DNA of 64,000 nt from Trichoplax adhaerens (lineage: Eukaryota > Placozoa > Uniplacotomia > Trichoplacea > Trichoplacidae): the NCBI RefSeq assembly GCF_000150275.1, contig NW_002060943.1, positions 310,545 through 374,544 on the forward strand, in the 5' to 3' direction. This document shows positions 50,805-62,903 of the stretch, piece by piece. The position numbers and the translations under genes are program-made. The stretch's first letter is position 1. Each line of letters starts with the position of its first letter. The notes beneath the pieces were generated by a model. It was not told the DNA's origin. It saw nothing but the letters and a program-made list of their open reading frames with translations, and made no database searches.

Positions 50805-50893
50805 ACGGCAGTGTACAGTCCTGTACTGTACTGTACACGTACAGTACAGGGTTAGGGTTAAACCTGGCCTGGTACCGTATTGTACGTACTGTA
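50805..50893. promoter_or_regulatory. ACTGTACAGT palindrome cluster with a telomere-like motif
   Basis: GTACTGTACTGTACACGTACAGTACA runs directly into GGGTTAGGGTTA (about 50849-50860), two copies of the animal telomere repeat. It lies about 320 bp upstream of the small Cys-rich ORF. Two telomere units can occur by chance. Confidence 0.35.
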
Positions 50894-51176
50894 AATGTCA
50901 TACAGATTCCTACAAAAATAATAACAGTGTGTAGTAAATAAACTGACGAAAATTACTCATCGACTGTTATTAACTAAGTGCAGAGAGTACTGAGCTTAAA
51001 TCTTTTGGATATCGGCATTCCAGATTGCACATACTACTACGAGCTTATCGCTAGGTAGCTACTACCTTTCGATCTGATTCTTTCCTCAATCCTAGATACA
51101 TGTACAGTGGTACACTGGCGTAGGAATATTATACGATGACTTTGCATAAGCACAACACTGCTCGTCAATAATTATA

Positions 51177-51389
51177 ATGAATGACGATGAGGAAGATGCT
51201 GGACAAGATTGCATTTGCACGATCTGCGATGCCTGTATTATAAGATGCTGTAGCAATTGCTATGAAGTAGTTTGCAGCTTTCTACGATCGATAGCAGCTC
51301 GATTAGGCTGCAAAACTGCCGTCAAGAATAATGCTCAACGTGACGAAGTCCATCATCGTCCTGTAAGAGACGTTGAAGTAGACGTTTAA
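51177..51389 (+). CDS. small Cys-rich protein, 70 aa, unknown
   Basis: A short acidic N-terminus (NDDEEDAGQ) leads to a segment with nine cysteines in residues 12-34 (CICTICDACIIRCCSNCYEV), then a basic helix-like stretch and an acidic end. There is no signal peptide. Such Cys clusters next to hydrophobic residues are often palmitoylated or bind metal. I do not recognise a family. It is a single exon ending 573 bp from the DPH2 stop, tail to tail. The composition favours a real gene, but a chance ORF or one exon of a larger gene is possible. Confidence 0.4.
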   Translation: MNDDEEDAGQDCICTICDACIIRCCSNCYEVVCSFLRSIAARLGCKTAVKNNAQRDEVHHRPVRDVEVDV

Positions 51390-51961
51390 TGAGGGCGTCT
51401 TGCGCTCATGCTTGGAGAAAGGATACTATTACGATCGTCATTTTCAACTCCGTCGCTGCCTAAGGAATTACTGTAGGCACACTCGATTACACTAGATAGT
51501 TAACTCAATAGCTTGCACATTAATATACAACAGGTTAGAAATCCATTGTGACTTGTGAGGTATCTGATGAAAAATTACTCTATTTAACACCACTATCAGT
51601 ACGTATGTTGTCATACTATTTTACATGATTATATTTCCATAGCATCAATAACAATAGCTAAAACAGTGTAATTAATTTAGGCTTCTAGTGGAAAGATATG
51701 ATAGTATAGTTTGCATTTATTTCGCCCTATTTCAGGTTTCCGATACTATGACAATATATCCTGCAATCCTTAATTTTACATGCTAGTTAGTAACGAATAC
51801 ACGTATTATAGTCTGTCAGCTTAATTTACCTTACAGTTTTAAACAACGTACATTAGAGTTCTGTCAAATGCAAATTATTTTACATATGTGTGAAATAAGA
51901 AAGCAGTTCTGATTTTCTGGATGAGATAAAAAAATAGAGCGATTGAGGAAAATTTTGATTC

Positions 51962-54900
51962 TTAATAAATATTTTCGTTATCGTATTTCGCGGCGATACC
52001 ACGTCTTCCTTCAACAACATTTATAGGAGAAGAATCATCGTCTGGAGTATCATCGAGTCCTTTCCAAGAGCGATTTGATAAGAATTCACCTGCCGATTAA
52101 AAATTGAATATTTCAAGAGATATCAAATAATAATGTACCGGTTGCATGTTGGTTGAAATAGAACTGGACAATAAATAATACATAAGTGGCACCAAATTCA
52201 GCCTCAACATACCTGCAGATGTATGATGTTGAATAACTTGCATGCGATCTCGAGTTACTAAGGATTGTTGCTTATCGTGATTGATATTCTCGTCATCATC
52301 TACGAAAATCATACTATATTTTACTATTTAAATGGTTTATTTAGCATAGCTATTGTTCAACAACAATAATTTACGATAAATCGATAAGCCTTTTTTATAA
52401 TAATTGATATAGCAAATGACTACAATATCATAAAGAAATATAAAGTTATTAAAGTGCTTCAGTTAGTTGCTGTAAAGTAGTTCTCAGAAAACAAATTTAT
52501 TTACCGCGTAGCGATGTATATTGCATATGTCCGGTTATAAAAGAATAATCTGGATTTCGATTCTTTCTTTCATCCTATAAAAATGATAGTATTTGTTATT
52601 ATAGAAACATGTCATTTTGAGAAATAATAATTATTTCTGAAAAATTTGTCACTAGCATCTTACAAACAATACAAAGATAATCTTACAGTACAATGTAGGC
52701 ACACGTCATGAATAAATGCAATGCCTAAATCTCTATATACGTATGTAGCAAGCATTATTATGAATTTTCGGCTATGTAATACAAATCTTAATCTTAATAG
52801 ATATGTTACTACAGTTAGAGACTTAAATTATTTCAATATTTAATTACTAATAATGACTATCAAAAATCTGGTCTAAGTTTAAATATGCTTACATCCACAT
52901 TGAATTCAAGATTAGATAATCCGCCTAGTAATACAACAAAAAAAACTTTCATTTATTTTTTGTTACTTTCAAGGAGCAATTACCTTCAGATAATCCTACG
53001 TTACCTGGTAATAATTGCCTAAAGTCTGTTATATAAGTACCGTCCCATTCTCTTTCCCTTAGAATATTTAAAATTTAAATAAAGTTAACAACTGAAATTA
53101 TAAAATATATAATTGATTAACACCGACATATTGATAATCGATCGCCAAAAAGGGAAAAACGTAATTATGTTCAAATAAGATTTAATTATTTCTACTTTAA
53201 ACAGGCGATTTCCAGTTCGTAAGGTGTAAGAATGGGCTTATAAAATTCCTAAGTAAAATTACAAGAGTAGCTATTGAGCGCAAGGATACAACAGGAAAAG
53301 GATATACTGTAGCAATAACAAATGGAATTCCTTACCTTAGAATCCAGCAGGGTATTTTCGGGGCAGGCTACTAATACAAAGACATCTATTTCCATGAAAT
53401 TTGCTAATTTAGCAACATTAATTTTTCCCACCGAAAAGGTGTATGTCTATACAATTACAGTCATGAACACAACATTACGTATTGTATACGTAGAAGATTA
53501 ATAGGATTATGCGCAGATAATAGCTTCAAATTAAAAAACTGTTCTAATATTGTACCTTCTTGTTAGCTGCTTTCAAAACTGCTTTTAGCCTGTCTAGCGT
53601 CTGCAAATAATCGGCTAAGGTGTTACCGGTAAAACATTAGTACAGCACGAAAATATTGATAAAATTTAAGGCGACTAATCGATTAATGTCCAGACCTACG
53701 CCTAACGTTCCAATAACTATTCCAACTACTAGGGCCTCTTTTGCTTTCTGAATTAAATAATATCTGCATGAGAAATAAGATCACTTTTTAATTAACTGAG
53801 AACATTATCATGCTGTAACGTTGCAATATTATCAAATATAATATATTTTGATGTTATGGTCACACCTTTTCATCAGGGCTTTGTTGACCGATAATGATTC
53901 TGATCTACTACTATCCAAATCAGGATTGTAAGAATAAAACTAATCGATAATAAGATAGATAAAGAGTAGTCATAATTTACTCGTGAAATGAAATATCAAC
54001 AATGTCAGTAAACTGTTTACCCGACACTTATTGTATGACATCATAAGATTTGTTAGAGTCAACCCTTCAGAGCCAATATAGAATATAACATAATCATGTA
54101 TCTCTTTTCCTTCATGTAAGTGAAAAATACGACCATACTCTTCTTGATCGCAGCTTTGATTTTCTTTATCTTCTAATAGTTTTGCTGAAGATTCAACAAT
54201 TGCACTTAATTTTCCTACCTTTATTTCAGAAGCAATTAAATTTGGATATTGGGCATGTAATGTTTCATATACGGCATCTAAAATATCATATTATAACTCG
54301 ATTAGTATTAGTTATCACAGATGTTGTGCATCTATTTATTAAAAGTACCAACAATCCAAATTACTCGCCTATTGTATGGTAATAGACGACATCATATAGA
54401 AGGATAGCGTAGCAGTTACGATCGCTTACAACGGCTGACAAACTCTCCTTGCATTTATTGGCATCAACAGGATGACGTCCAAACACGTATAAAACAGGCA
54501 ACCTACGATTACTAAAAGAAGAATAATTTCATTTTTTTGGCATAATTCTTACTACTTTGCGAGCTAACTCTTTGTATCTTATTCTACGTATTCTATTCCA
54601 TGTTGTTGCTATTTAAGAAAGTTCAATACGATGCTACTACAGTATTATCATGTAATGATCAATAGCATACTTACGGGCTCAAACAAGCAGAGCCAAAGTG
54701 TATTAAACAGTCAGCGTTACCATGGGATGCAGCAATTTCGTCTACACAACAACTATAGATATATAATATGAATTAAAACGTAAGTATATTGGCACCTACA
54801 TTAAAAATTGTATCGTATGATGTATTGTGTATGTTTATGATGACGACCGAAGTAATCGTAATTTCACGAAAATAAGTACGTCCATTAGCCAAATAATTGA

Positions 54901-55676
54901 GTAATTACTCAATTATTTTATCCTGGCTTAGACAGTAAAGTATCATTACTTTAACGATTATAATAGATGATTGCTTGTTTGACCTGCCATAAGAAGTATC
55001 CGCCAAAATGAAGACATCTATAGATTGAGGAGATATAGTTTGTATTTCTAACGCAAGACTTGCTGAATCGGGTAGAAGGCTATCAGGAAACTGTAGAGCA
55101 ATCTAATACAGTTGATTAAGTATACAGTAATATGCATTAAACCGATTTCAATGATGTCCGGCATTAGCCATGTTAGATTAGCATGTATTGATTACTACAT
55201 CTCTGTCGGTGAAGTTGCTGTCCTATTTTCTTTCATATTGCCAAGAAAATACCGTACGAGTAAGCGTCATAACAAGACTGTATTTGCGTAGACTTGATGC
55301 ATTTACAATACTGTCTACACATAATAATACTGGCATCAAAGTTTGATACTTTGTGAGCTATTTTGATATGCCAACTGGTATTGCTAAGTTAAATTTGATC
55401 TCAAATGCAACAACATAACTACATGCTAATCCATCAGTTGGAATTGTGCATGCATTGATTGCATTCATTGAAATAACGTACTTTCAAGGCTATAGAGTAG
55501 ATTCTTACCCTTTTATACCCATGGCTCGTTATGAATTGTACAATTCGATCGAGGCTGTAGTATGATTGCAATTCATTTCGATCTTTCTGTGCATAACTAT
55601 CTATTTGTAATCGTTGAGCAATAACTTCGCTACCATCATTACTGAGATTATATTTATCCAGCTGTGGAGTTGCCAT
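51962..55676 (-). CDS. DPH2: diphthamide biosynthesis protein 2, 503 aa
   Basis: DPH2 partners DPH1 in the Fe-S radical enzyme that starts diphthamide formation on elongation factor 2. Exons on the minus strand: 55509-55676, 54984-55102, 54675-54752, 54369-54502, 54021-54277, 53866-53939, 53696-53763, 53556-53614, 53336-53446, 53196-53248, 52984-53057, 52893-52924, 52505-52574, 52213-52299, 51962-52089. They close to 504 codons with the stop; human DPH2 is 489 aa. Family marks are [16 protein letters not shown] (Cys97/98), [33 protein letters not shown] (Cys347), [11 protein letters not shown] and RSWKGL...GRRGIA at the end. The intron after exon 4 begins with GC rather than GT. DPH2 shares a 457-bp divergent promoter region with NUFIP1. 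Confidence 0.96.
54278..54368 (-). other. DPH2: GC-AG intron in DPH2
   Basis: On the minus strand the exon ends ATAG and the 91-bp intron starts GCGAGTAAT and ends ATATTTTAG. Reading on without splicing hits TAA two codons later (GGC GAG TAA). No nearby GT keeps the phase needed by the next exon. GC donors are a known minor class of U2 introns. Confidence 0.8.
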
Positions 55677-56133
55677 AACAATTTACTAATCACGAGAGGA
55701 CCTGATCGAAATGGGATATATGGCCAAGCTCAACCATAGTGGTAAATCCAATCGATTAGTAATATATACGATACCGTATAGATACAATACTGCAGTTTGC
55801 GTACCTCAAATCGTCAACATGCTGCAGCCAATCAATATTGGGCACGATGATACAGTACTAAAGCGTACTCTGCAGAAGTGCTACTGCATCGTATAATAAT
55901 TACAGGCTAACATCGCAAACATGTCATAAATTGCATACTGTACAGTATTCAGTCGTTGACTTTAATCAATAGGAAGCACGATGACAGGTGCTCGCCTGAT
56001 TGAAAGGTTCTGCCAGTAGTCAAGTTGATCAACAAGCAGCTAGCTCGTCATCAGCTGCAGTATTCCTATCATGATGATGGCTATCGAGATAGATTAGTAC
56101 CCTAGTCAATGCAATATTGCATATTATTTCGTC
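55677..56133. promoter_or_regulatory. divergent promoter region, DPH2 / NUFIP1
   Basis: Only 457 bp separate the two start codons, which face away from each other, so the 5' UTRs and promoters must share this space. It contains ATACTGTACAGTATT at about 55936-55950, a perfect palindrome core also found upstream of other genes in the window. Confidence 0.6.
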
Positions 56134-58761
56134 ATGTCTACTATGAAAAGCAATGATAATCATCCTTATCCAATGTATGACGCTTATAATGATGGGCCGC
56201 AACCACAAGGTTATGTTTTTCCTCCAAGGCGACCAGCCTCGCAGCCAGGTGGTGCAGTGAGCAATCCACCATTCTCCACTAGACCTCGTTCTCGCTGCTT
56301 TCAAGGTCGTACTCGTATGCCTTATCATCCTTCTTCATCGTCAGGTATGCCAGACTATGCACCATCCAACTATCAAAACACCTCTCCACATGGGCAATAT
56401 TTGCCACCTCGAGCTACACCACCGTTGGATATGGAAGGGAATGCATTACCTAGCAACGTGCACCCTTCACCCTATCCGCAACATTATTTCCATCATGATG
56501 AATATTCTCACAGTGGTAAAGCCTATCCTGAACGTAGATATAGAGGCAACTTCTCACGTCCATTTACAGTAAGTAAAATTGTTTCCAAAAATAGCTCTGT
56601 ATGAATAGCGATAAACACTTCGTAAGATGAAAATTGGTAGCTTCTTCTGAAATGGTCTTAATCCATTAATACTGTAATAATTAAATAACTCTACTTATCT
56701 TGCAACCTTGACATCGATATAATATCTGATTATTAATTATGCATACAGTATATAGGTAGTTGTTCGTTCGTAAATAACTGCAAGCATACGGTAGTTAAAA
56801 TTTGCATTTATTGGAGCATTCTCGTAAACTGTGTAAAAGCTATTACATCGATGCACGGTAAAATAGGCTAGACATAGATTTCGCTCGATCGTCAGTTAGT
56901 TTTAAGATTAGTAGTGTGATAGTGATATTCTACATAGACTACGAGCTAATGTTGTGAATGAAATCTTACATGAAGAGAGGTGGACAAAATTCAAGCCGAA
57001 ATTATAATTCAAAACAGCCTATTAAAAGGAAGAGATCAGAAAACGAAGAGACCAGAGATAAAAATGATTATTCTTTTAGTGTAAGTTTCAGCAATAAAGA
57101 GTTAAAGTCTTACAATATTGCGATGGTATTATCATTTAAGGTCTAAAATATCCAAATGCTCTCATCGGTCTAGGGGGAAGAAAAAGTTTCTAAAGCTAGC
57201 CATATCAAGGTTAGCTCAATTCATCATGTTGAAGCTGTCTCTATCTATAATTCATTTATATTTGTATATAGACCAATTAGGTGATATTAATACTATATAA
57301 AATCTAGGCTTCATTTACTTCACGATTTAACGTAAAACTTGATTCTCCTGAAGATATTAAAGCATGGCGTGAACAAAGAAGAAAGTTAGTTATGATACTA
57401 ATATACATGTACAGCATATTCATTTTACTCTATTAAATGCATTATTGGCCAGGAATAGTCGAGAAAGTGACAAGTAGAGCATAATATAACTAATCATGTG
57501 TTTTAAATTTTGAAAGGAATTACCCAACAGCTGCTAACGTTGAGAAAAAGAAGCAAGAAGCTCTAGACAGAATTGAACGCGGTGAAATCATACCAGAAAA
57601 ATCGAAAAGGTTTAGCTTAATTAAGACTCTGTGCAATTTTGATTAATTTACTAATTGTCTTGGATATATTTTAGATACTTAGGTCGAAGTAAACATCATA
57701 AAGGAAGAGGACAAAGGGGTAGAGGATATAAATTTCAAAATAGAAATAATAGAAGAAGAGACAATTTCTCTGATGGACGGAAAAGGCAAAATAAAGGAAT
57801 CAATCAAAGCGGCTTAGATTCAACCTTCAAGGGCGACCCCTTATCGATGTTAGCTGATGAATGTGGTAGTAACAATTCTGATGGTAAATTTACTTGGCAA
57901 TGCCTTAAAAAGTTAAGATATTTACAACTTAAATTTTGAATTAATTTAAGTTGAACAAACCTTTTACTTAGATGAATCGTCACGTGAAAGACCTGTTGGT
58001 CCCGACACAAATACTAAATCTGCCCCTCCGGTTCAATTATCGTCTGGTCTTACAACGTTGATGACTTCGTATAACAGCGAAGATAGTTCTGAGAATGATG
58101 AGAGTTCTATTAGTAAGTTATAAAGTCAATTTATAATTACTTGGATATTTATTATTTCTAGCCTTGCTCTAGAAATGACATACATAATAGATCGCACCAC
58201 TATGGGCTGTGTACCTAACGTATGCATGTAGGAATATGTTGTTTCTTTTTGCATTAAATTATTTAAGTGTCGTTCGTATCTGCTCCAATAGACAAATTCT
58301 CAACGGTTCTAAATGCTGACCTAAAAGCCCGTAGCGGTAATACTGACGAAATTAAGCGTGCTAAAGAAATTGTCAATAATTCAAAGCAAGAACGGCGATC
58401 AAATAATCGTCCCGAGGTAATTTTTTTATCATTTAAACCTAAAATTATTGGCTGAAGAATCAAGTAAGATGAGTATATTTTTATTCATTTATTATAGTGG
58501 ATGAAAGCAGCAGTAAATTCTAAACTAAAGAATTTTAGGAAGCCAAGCCTTCTTGAAAAAGTAACATTTTTTTTATTGTATTCGATCCATTCATTTTATA
58601 CAATTACTTGATACTGACTTGCTTAATATCTGTGTTATTATTCGTAGTTACTAGCGCCAGAGATTCAGCGTGAAAGAAATATCATAATGCAGTGTGTACG
58701 ATATATTGTCAAGAACAATTTCTTTGATCCCGTAAAAGACACCGATGCAAATAACCATTAA
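56134..58761 (+). CDS. NUFIP1: NUFIP1-like snoRNP assembly factor, 461 aa
   Basis: NUFIP1 helps assemble box C/D snoRNPs in the nucleus, working with the R2TP complex and SNU13. Exons: 56134-56568, 56976-57080, 57308-57384, 57517-57609, 57675-57883, 57972-58112, 58268-58416, 58498-58560, 58648-58761; total 462 codons with the stop (human 495 aa). Exon 1 encodes a Pro/Tyr/His-rich disordered region. The conserved core reads DSPEDIKAWREQRRKNYPTA then ANVEKKKQEA. A basic Arg/Gly-rich stretch follows, then GDPLSML. The C-terminal box is LLAPEIQRERNIIMQCVRYI. I see no C2H2 zinc finger, although human NUFIP1 has one. The link between exons 1 and 2 is phase-compatible but is the least supported join. 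Confidence 0.9.
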
Positions 58762-60440
58762 ATTAAGGTAATTTAATGACTCTGAAAAGATGCTATCATC
58801 ACTTCCTTTTCCCTAATTAGGAGAAAAAAATTTACGTTATCTATCTACGATAATTATATAAGATACCCCTATTTTGGGATTCAAGTATTATAAATTGAAT
58901 TAAACAATATTATAGATAAATCGTGATAGCCCTGGAAAATAATCAAAATCTGTTATATGAGATTATCACGATATTATTTTTAACTGATTTGCCGAGCACT
59001 TTATTTTAGTACTTGTATAATAATTATGAATTTTTCATCTTTAAAGATTCAAGAATTGTATAAATCACATGCACGTTCTTCTTCAAGTAAAATGCCTGTA
59101 TATTTACGACACTGGACTTGTGAATAAAATTGATTTATCCTGTGCTTGCTAAATCTTATTCACTCAATTTAATGCTAATATTATACGATGTGTTCCGTTA
59201 ACAGCAAGCACACACATCATATACGTTCTACAACTTGCAAATCAACCAAAATGCAGTGCCTGAGCCATCTAATACTAGTACACTTATAAAGTCAGTAACA
59301 GCACAACCAGGAGAAGCTTGTTGTAATATAATGGAATGGCTATTAATAGTAAATAATGAAGAAATTTTCCGGATTTCGTATTATACGTCTGAAATTTAGT
59401 TCGAGGAACAGTGTCGACGCCAGTGATACTCTGTATTCAGGGATTACTAGAAAATCTATTAATATTTCTAGTGTTTCTATTGAGTATCTGCCTTTAGAAA
59501 TCCTGTATAGTACATTTATAGGGAGTTCTGTTGTGATGACTTTCATTCTTAATATCTGCCCAACTGTTATTAAAATCGGCATTTTTGGTCATATTGCGCG
59601 ATGAATGAAATAGATAGGATAGGTCTTAATATACTAAAAAAAATAGCTGTAGCTCGAATAACACTTTTGCAGTCAAATTAACTATTGACATTAATATACA
59701 GTAGAGTTATGCTAAGTATTATAGGTCAATATATATATCTGTATTGACTTATGTACATATATATATGTGTATAAGTCGATATCATGACTATGACTTTACA
59801 GTACAGCAGCTATTATCCCAATTCCAACTTGCATCATTTGATTCGCCTTCTGGCATTACAAATGATGGCATAAAATAAATGCTGCTTTCCTAACAATAGT
59901 TCGGCCATTAGCCAATTTCTATCCGCTTGTTATAGTTTTGTACCCTATGATTTGTACGATATCTTACATAGACTACTTGAGTGATATTAAATCTTTTGTC
60001 ATAGCCAAATGAATGAAAATTAAATCATCGGATGATTCCTATCCTGAAACAACATTTATAGTTCAAACAACACTTTTTATCAGCCAAGTTAAGCATTGAT
60101 ATCAATGTGGGATGATACTAGATGTTATAGCGAATATCTTGAACATGATTTTGGAGCAGTTACTTTTATAAATTCAATTTCCTATCGTTCAATTCGCCTT
60201 TGGCTCTATCAATACAAGTAGAAAACAAATGCTGCCCAAACCGATGAAAATTGGCCTATTTCGATCCGCTTGTGTTTTTGTATGTAAACTAGGTGCTGTA
60301 CGGTAACAGCAGTACGCATGCACCAACGATTTGTAGACCTCTGGTGTGATCCAAGACTGCACATCGCTGTATCATACGGAAGCCTAATCATACTGCTATT
60401 GTACCATACACTATAGTATCCCATGGCTACCGTTAGCACT
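58762..60440. other. intergenic, no gene recognised
   Basis: About 1.7 kb between NUFIP1 and NCBP2. Overlapping ORFs on both strands at 59343-59604 have no recognisable content. An AT repeat (ACATATATATATGTGTATA) lies near 59754-59772. Confidence 0.5.
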
Positions 60441-60508
60441 ACAGTACAATTTACAGTACAATACTGTACAGTTTACAGTGCGTAGTACTGTAATATACAG
60501 TACAGTTC
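60441..60508. promoter_or_regulatory. ACTGTACAGT palindrome cluster upstream of NCBP2
   Basis: ACAGTACAATACTGTACAGT, TAGTACTGTAA and TACAGTACAGTT are packed into 68 bp ending 60 bp before the NCBP2 start codon. This is the closest of the clusters to a start codon. Regulatory function is inferred from position only. Confidence 0.4.
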
Positions 60509-60567
60509 TCTAGAGCCGTAGTTGCCATCACACATTGCCTAGCTGAGAGCTTTCCAAGGACATCAAG

Positions 60568-62034
60568 ATGGCGAGTTCTATTGAAGCTGCCGTTGATAGT
60601 GTTAGCTTGAGCGCTTACAGAGATCAACAGTTTAAGGTTAGTAATGATTAAAATACATTAGAAATCTGTTGAGAATTGGCCAAGGTATTGCTAGGATAGA
60701 TTTATTTAATCCTTCCTTGTACTAATTTAAAAATCGCTGTGAAGCATACTGCGTTGATCAGTAAGCCGTCGCAGAGTTCATCATTGTACTATGGCCACCA
60801 ATCTTACATAGCGAAAGCTTAACAGTATTATAATCGCATCGATGCTAATATTGTCTATATTATCTTACTAATAATTTAAGCGTACAGTACCTTACTACTT
60901 TATAATAGTAATTGTCTACTAAAGATTGCAAATCCGTAACTTTGCCCGTACCTATTGCATGCTATCTTGGCTTTACGTAGAGTACGTACTCTACCTTAGA
61001 CTTGTACCACGCTACTAGAAGCTACCGAAAGCGTGTTGAAACGTTTTGTGATTACAGTCTAATTAATTTACCAGTAATATACTACGTGCATCGATGTGAT
61101 CAACAGATTGATAAATTGTACTTGGTATATTCTACAGCTATCGTGATATAAAATTTTGCAATGATACGTAAATGGTAGTATACGAGCTATAAAAGAAATT
61201 TCTTATTTTAGGGCACCGTAACTGAACAAGAATCCAAATTAAAATTGACATGTACAATGTACGTTGGCAATTTATCCTTCTACACTACTGAATCTCAATT
61301 ATATGAAGTGTTTTCTAAAGTTGGTGATGTGAAGAGAATTGTAATGGGACTTGATCGCTTCAAAAAGACGCCATGTGGTTTTTGTTTTGTTGAATATCCT
61401 TTAACTTGATTACGAACAAAATGCAGTATATCTACATCTGTACAACTATATCTGATCATCTTGAATAGATCCTACATATTATGTTACATTTTAAAACGTT
61501 GTCAGAACTTCTGTATGAAATCATAATATTTTCTTAACCTTAAGCTTACATATGACACCAGAGAAGAAGCTGAGATGTGTATGAGATACATAAATGGTAC
61601 TAAAATTGATGATAGGATTATTAGAACCGATTGGGACGCAGGATTTATAGAAGGTCGACAGTATGGACGTGGAAGAAGTGGTGGACAGGTAACTATGAAC
61701 ACATTTGATATCATTTCCTTAGTTGCCTCTATAGGCATAATGTTATGTACGAGAAAGCTCGGGAAGTGATGGATTCAGTAATAATAGTAGTATTTGATAT
61801 ATATATTTTAGCTAATTAACTTTCAATACAGTACTGAAGAAGCTTAGAAGAATTCGATATTATAAACTTTTCAATATTAAAGATACTTATTTACGGTACT
61901 TATGATCAAAAATTTTTTAATTTTATATTTAGGTTCGTGATGAATGTCGGCAAGATTTTGATGCAAATCGCGGTGGTTTTGGACAACTCTTGGCCAAAGG
62001 TGGATTTAGCGAAACATCTTCGTTGCATCATTAG
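60568..62034 (+). CDS. NCBP2: nuclear cap-binding protein subunit 2 (CBP20), 163 aa
   Basis: The small subunit of the nuclear cap-binding complex. It holds the m7G cap through an RNA-recognition motif and works with NCBP1 in splicing and export. Exons: 60568-60636, 61212-61393, 61550-61688, 61933-62034; total 164 codons with the stop (human 156 aa). Tyr17 (AYRDQ) and Tyr40 (in RNP2, MYVGNL) match the cap-stacking tyrosines. RNP1 is CGFCFVEY (78-85). [20 protein letters not shown] and [12 protein letters not shown] are almost identical to human. The intron after exon 2 is U12-type AT-AC and splits the codon of Glu84 inside RNP1. Confidence 0.96.
61394..61549 (+). other. NCBP2: U12-type AT-AC intron in NCBP2
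   Basis: The 156-bp intron begins ATATCCTTTA, an exact match to the minor-spliceosome AT-AC 5' consensus, and ends AAGCTTAC. The branch-site match TTTTCTTAAC places the adenosine at about 61537, 12 bases before the 3' end. Removing it joins GTTGA to ATATGAC and gives the expected [11 protein letters not shown]. No GT-AG choice does this. Confidence 0.93.
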
Positions 62035-62709
62035 GGATAATCCATGTTAACCTTGCCCAACTACTATATCACAGCATTTGAATAGCAAGAAATTCTATGC
62101 AATCTGGTTTATAAACAATGTAATATTCTGACGGCCGAAATAGAATTGATACCTATATCGTTAACGATTTTTTGTTTCTAATATCATAATGGATTACACT
62201 TACTAGTCAGTAATGATCTAGTAATGTTATCTACATGATGACGATGTGTGGCACACGTTAAGTAACAATATGCAAAAGTGCCATGTCCTTGTATTTAATA
62301 ATTTTTATTATTAACTGATGTATCTATGCTGTACCAGTCTTGATGCCAATTTCTAAAACAAGAGTGCACTCGCATAATAGTGCACAATTATGATAAAAGA
62401 TAGTAGCTACATCGCTGATGTACACTTCGACAGTAGCTTTAAATAGTTATTTTTTATTCATTTTTGTCACAAATCTCTGTACAAATTATTGCCGAATAGC
62501 CCTGAAGCCCTATCACGTCTATCGAGAGTTAGTATATTTATTAATGAGTATTATACAGTCATTTTCAATGTAATCGTATTAACAGGTTATTGCATCGCTT
62601 GCAATTAAAAGTGCGGTGAGCTCTGTTTTTTGTCGTTTCGTTAGTATCCGTAGTCCTGAGCAATTGTTTTACTGTTTGAATAGTATTTCATGATTTGGAA
62701 TGATTATCT
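62035..62709. other. intergenic between NCBP2 and the ANKRD42-like gene
   Basis: The two genes converge here. I see only AT-rich 3' flanking sequence and no separate gene. Confidence 0.5.
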
Positions 62710-62903
62710 TTAAAAAATATCAATTGCCTTGGATTTTGATGGCGTTCTTTCTAATAATATTCCACCATCTCGTGAACTTCTCCTATAGTTTTTCTTTAAC
62801 GACGACTTTGCCACGGTGGTATTTGTAGAGTTATTCTTAGGAGTATTTCTTTCACCCTAAATAATGTTAATGAATAATCAAATAAAGTTAAACATTAACT
62901 TAC

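Noticed and set aside
59343-59604. Mirror ORFs on both strands between NUFIP1 and NCBP2
   Set aside because: Both strands are open over the same bases and neither resembles a protein family.
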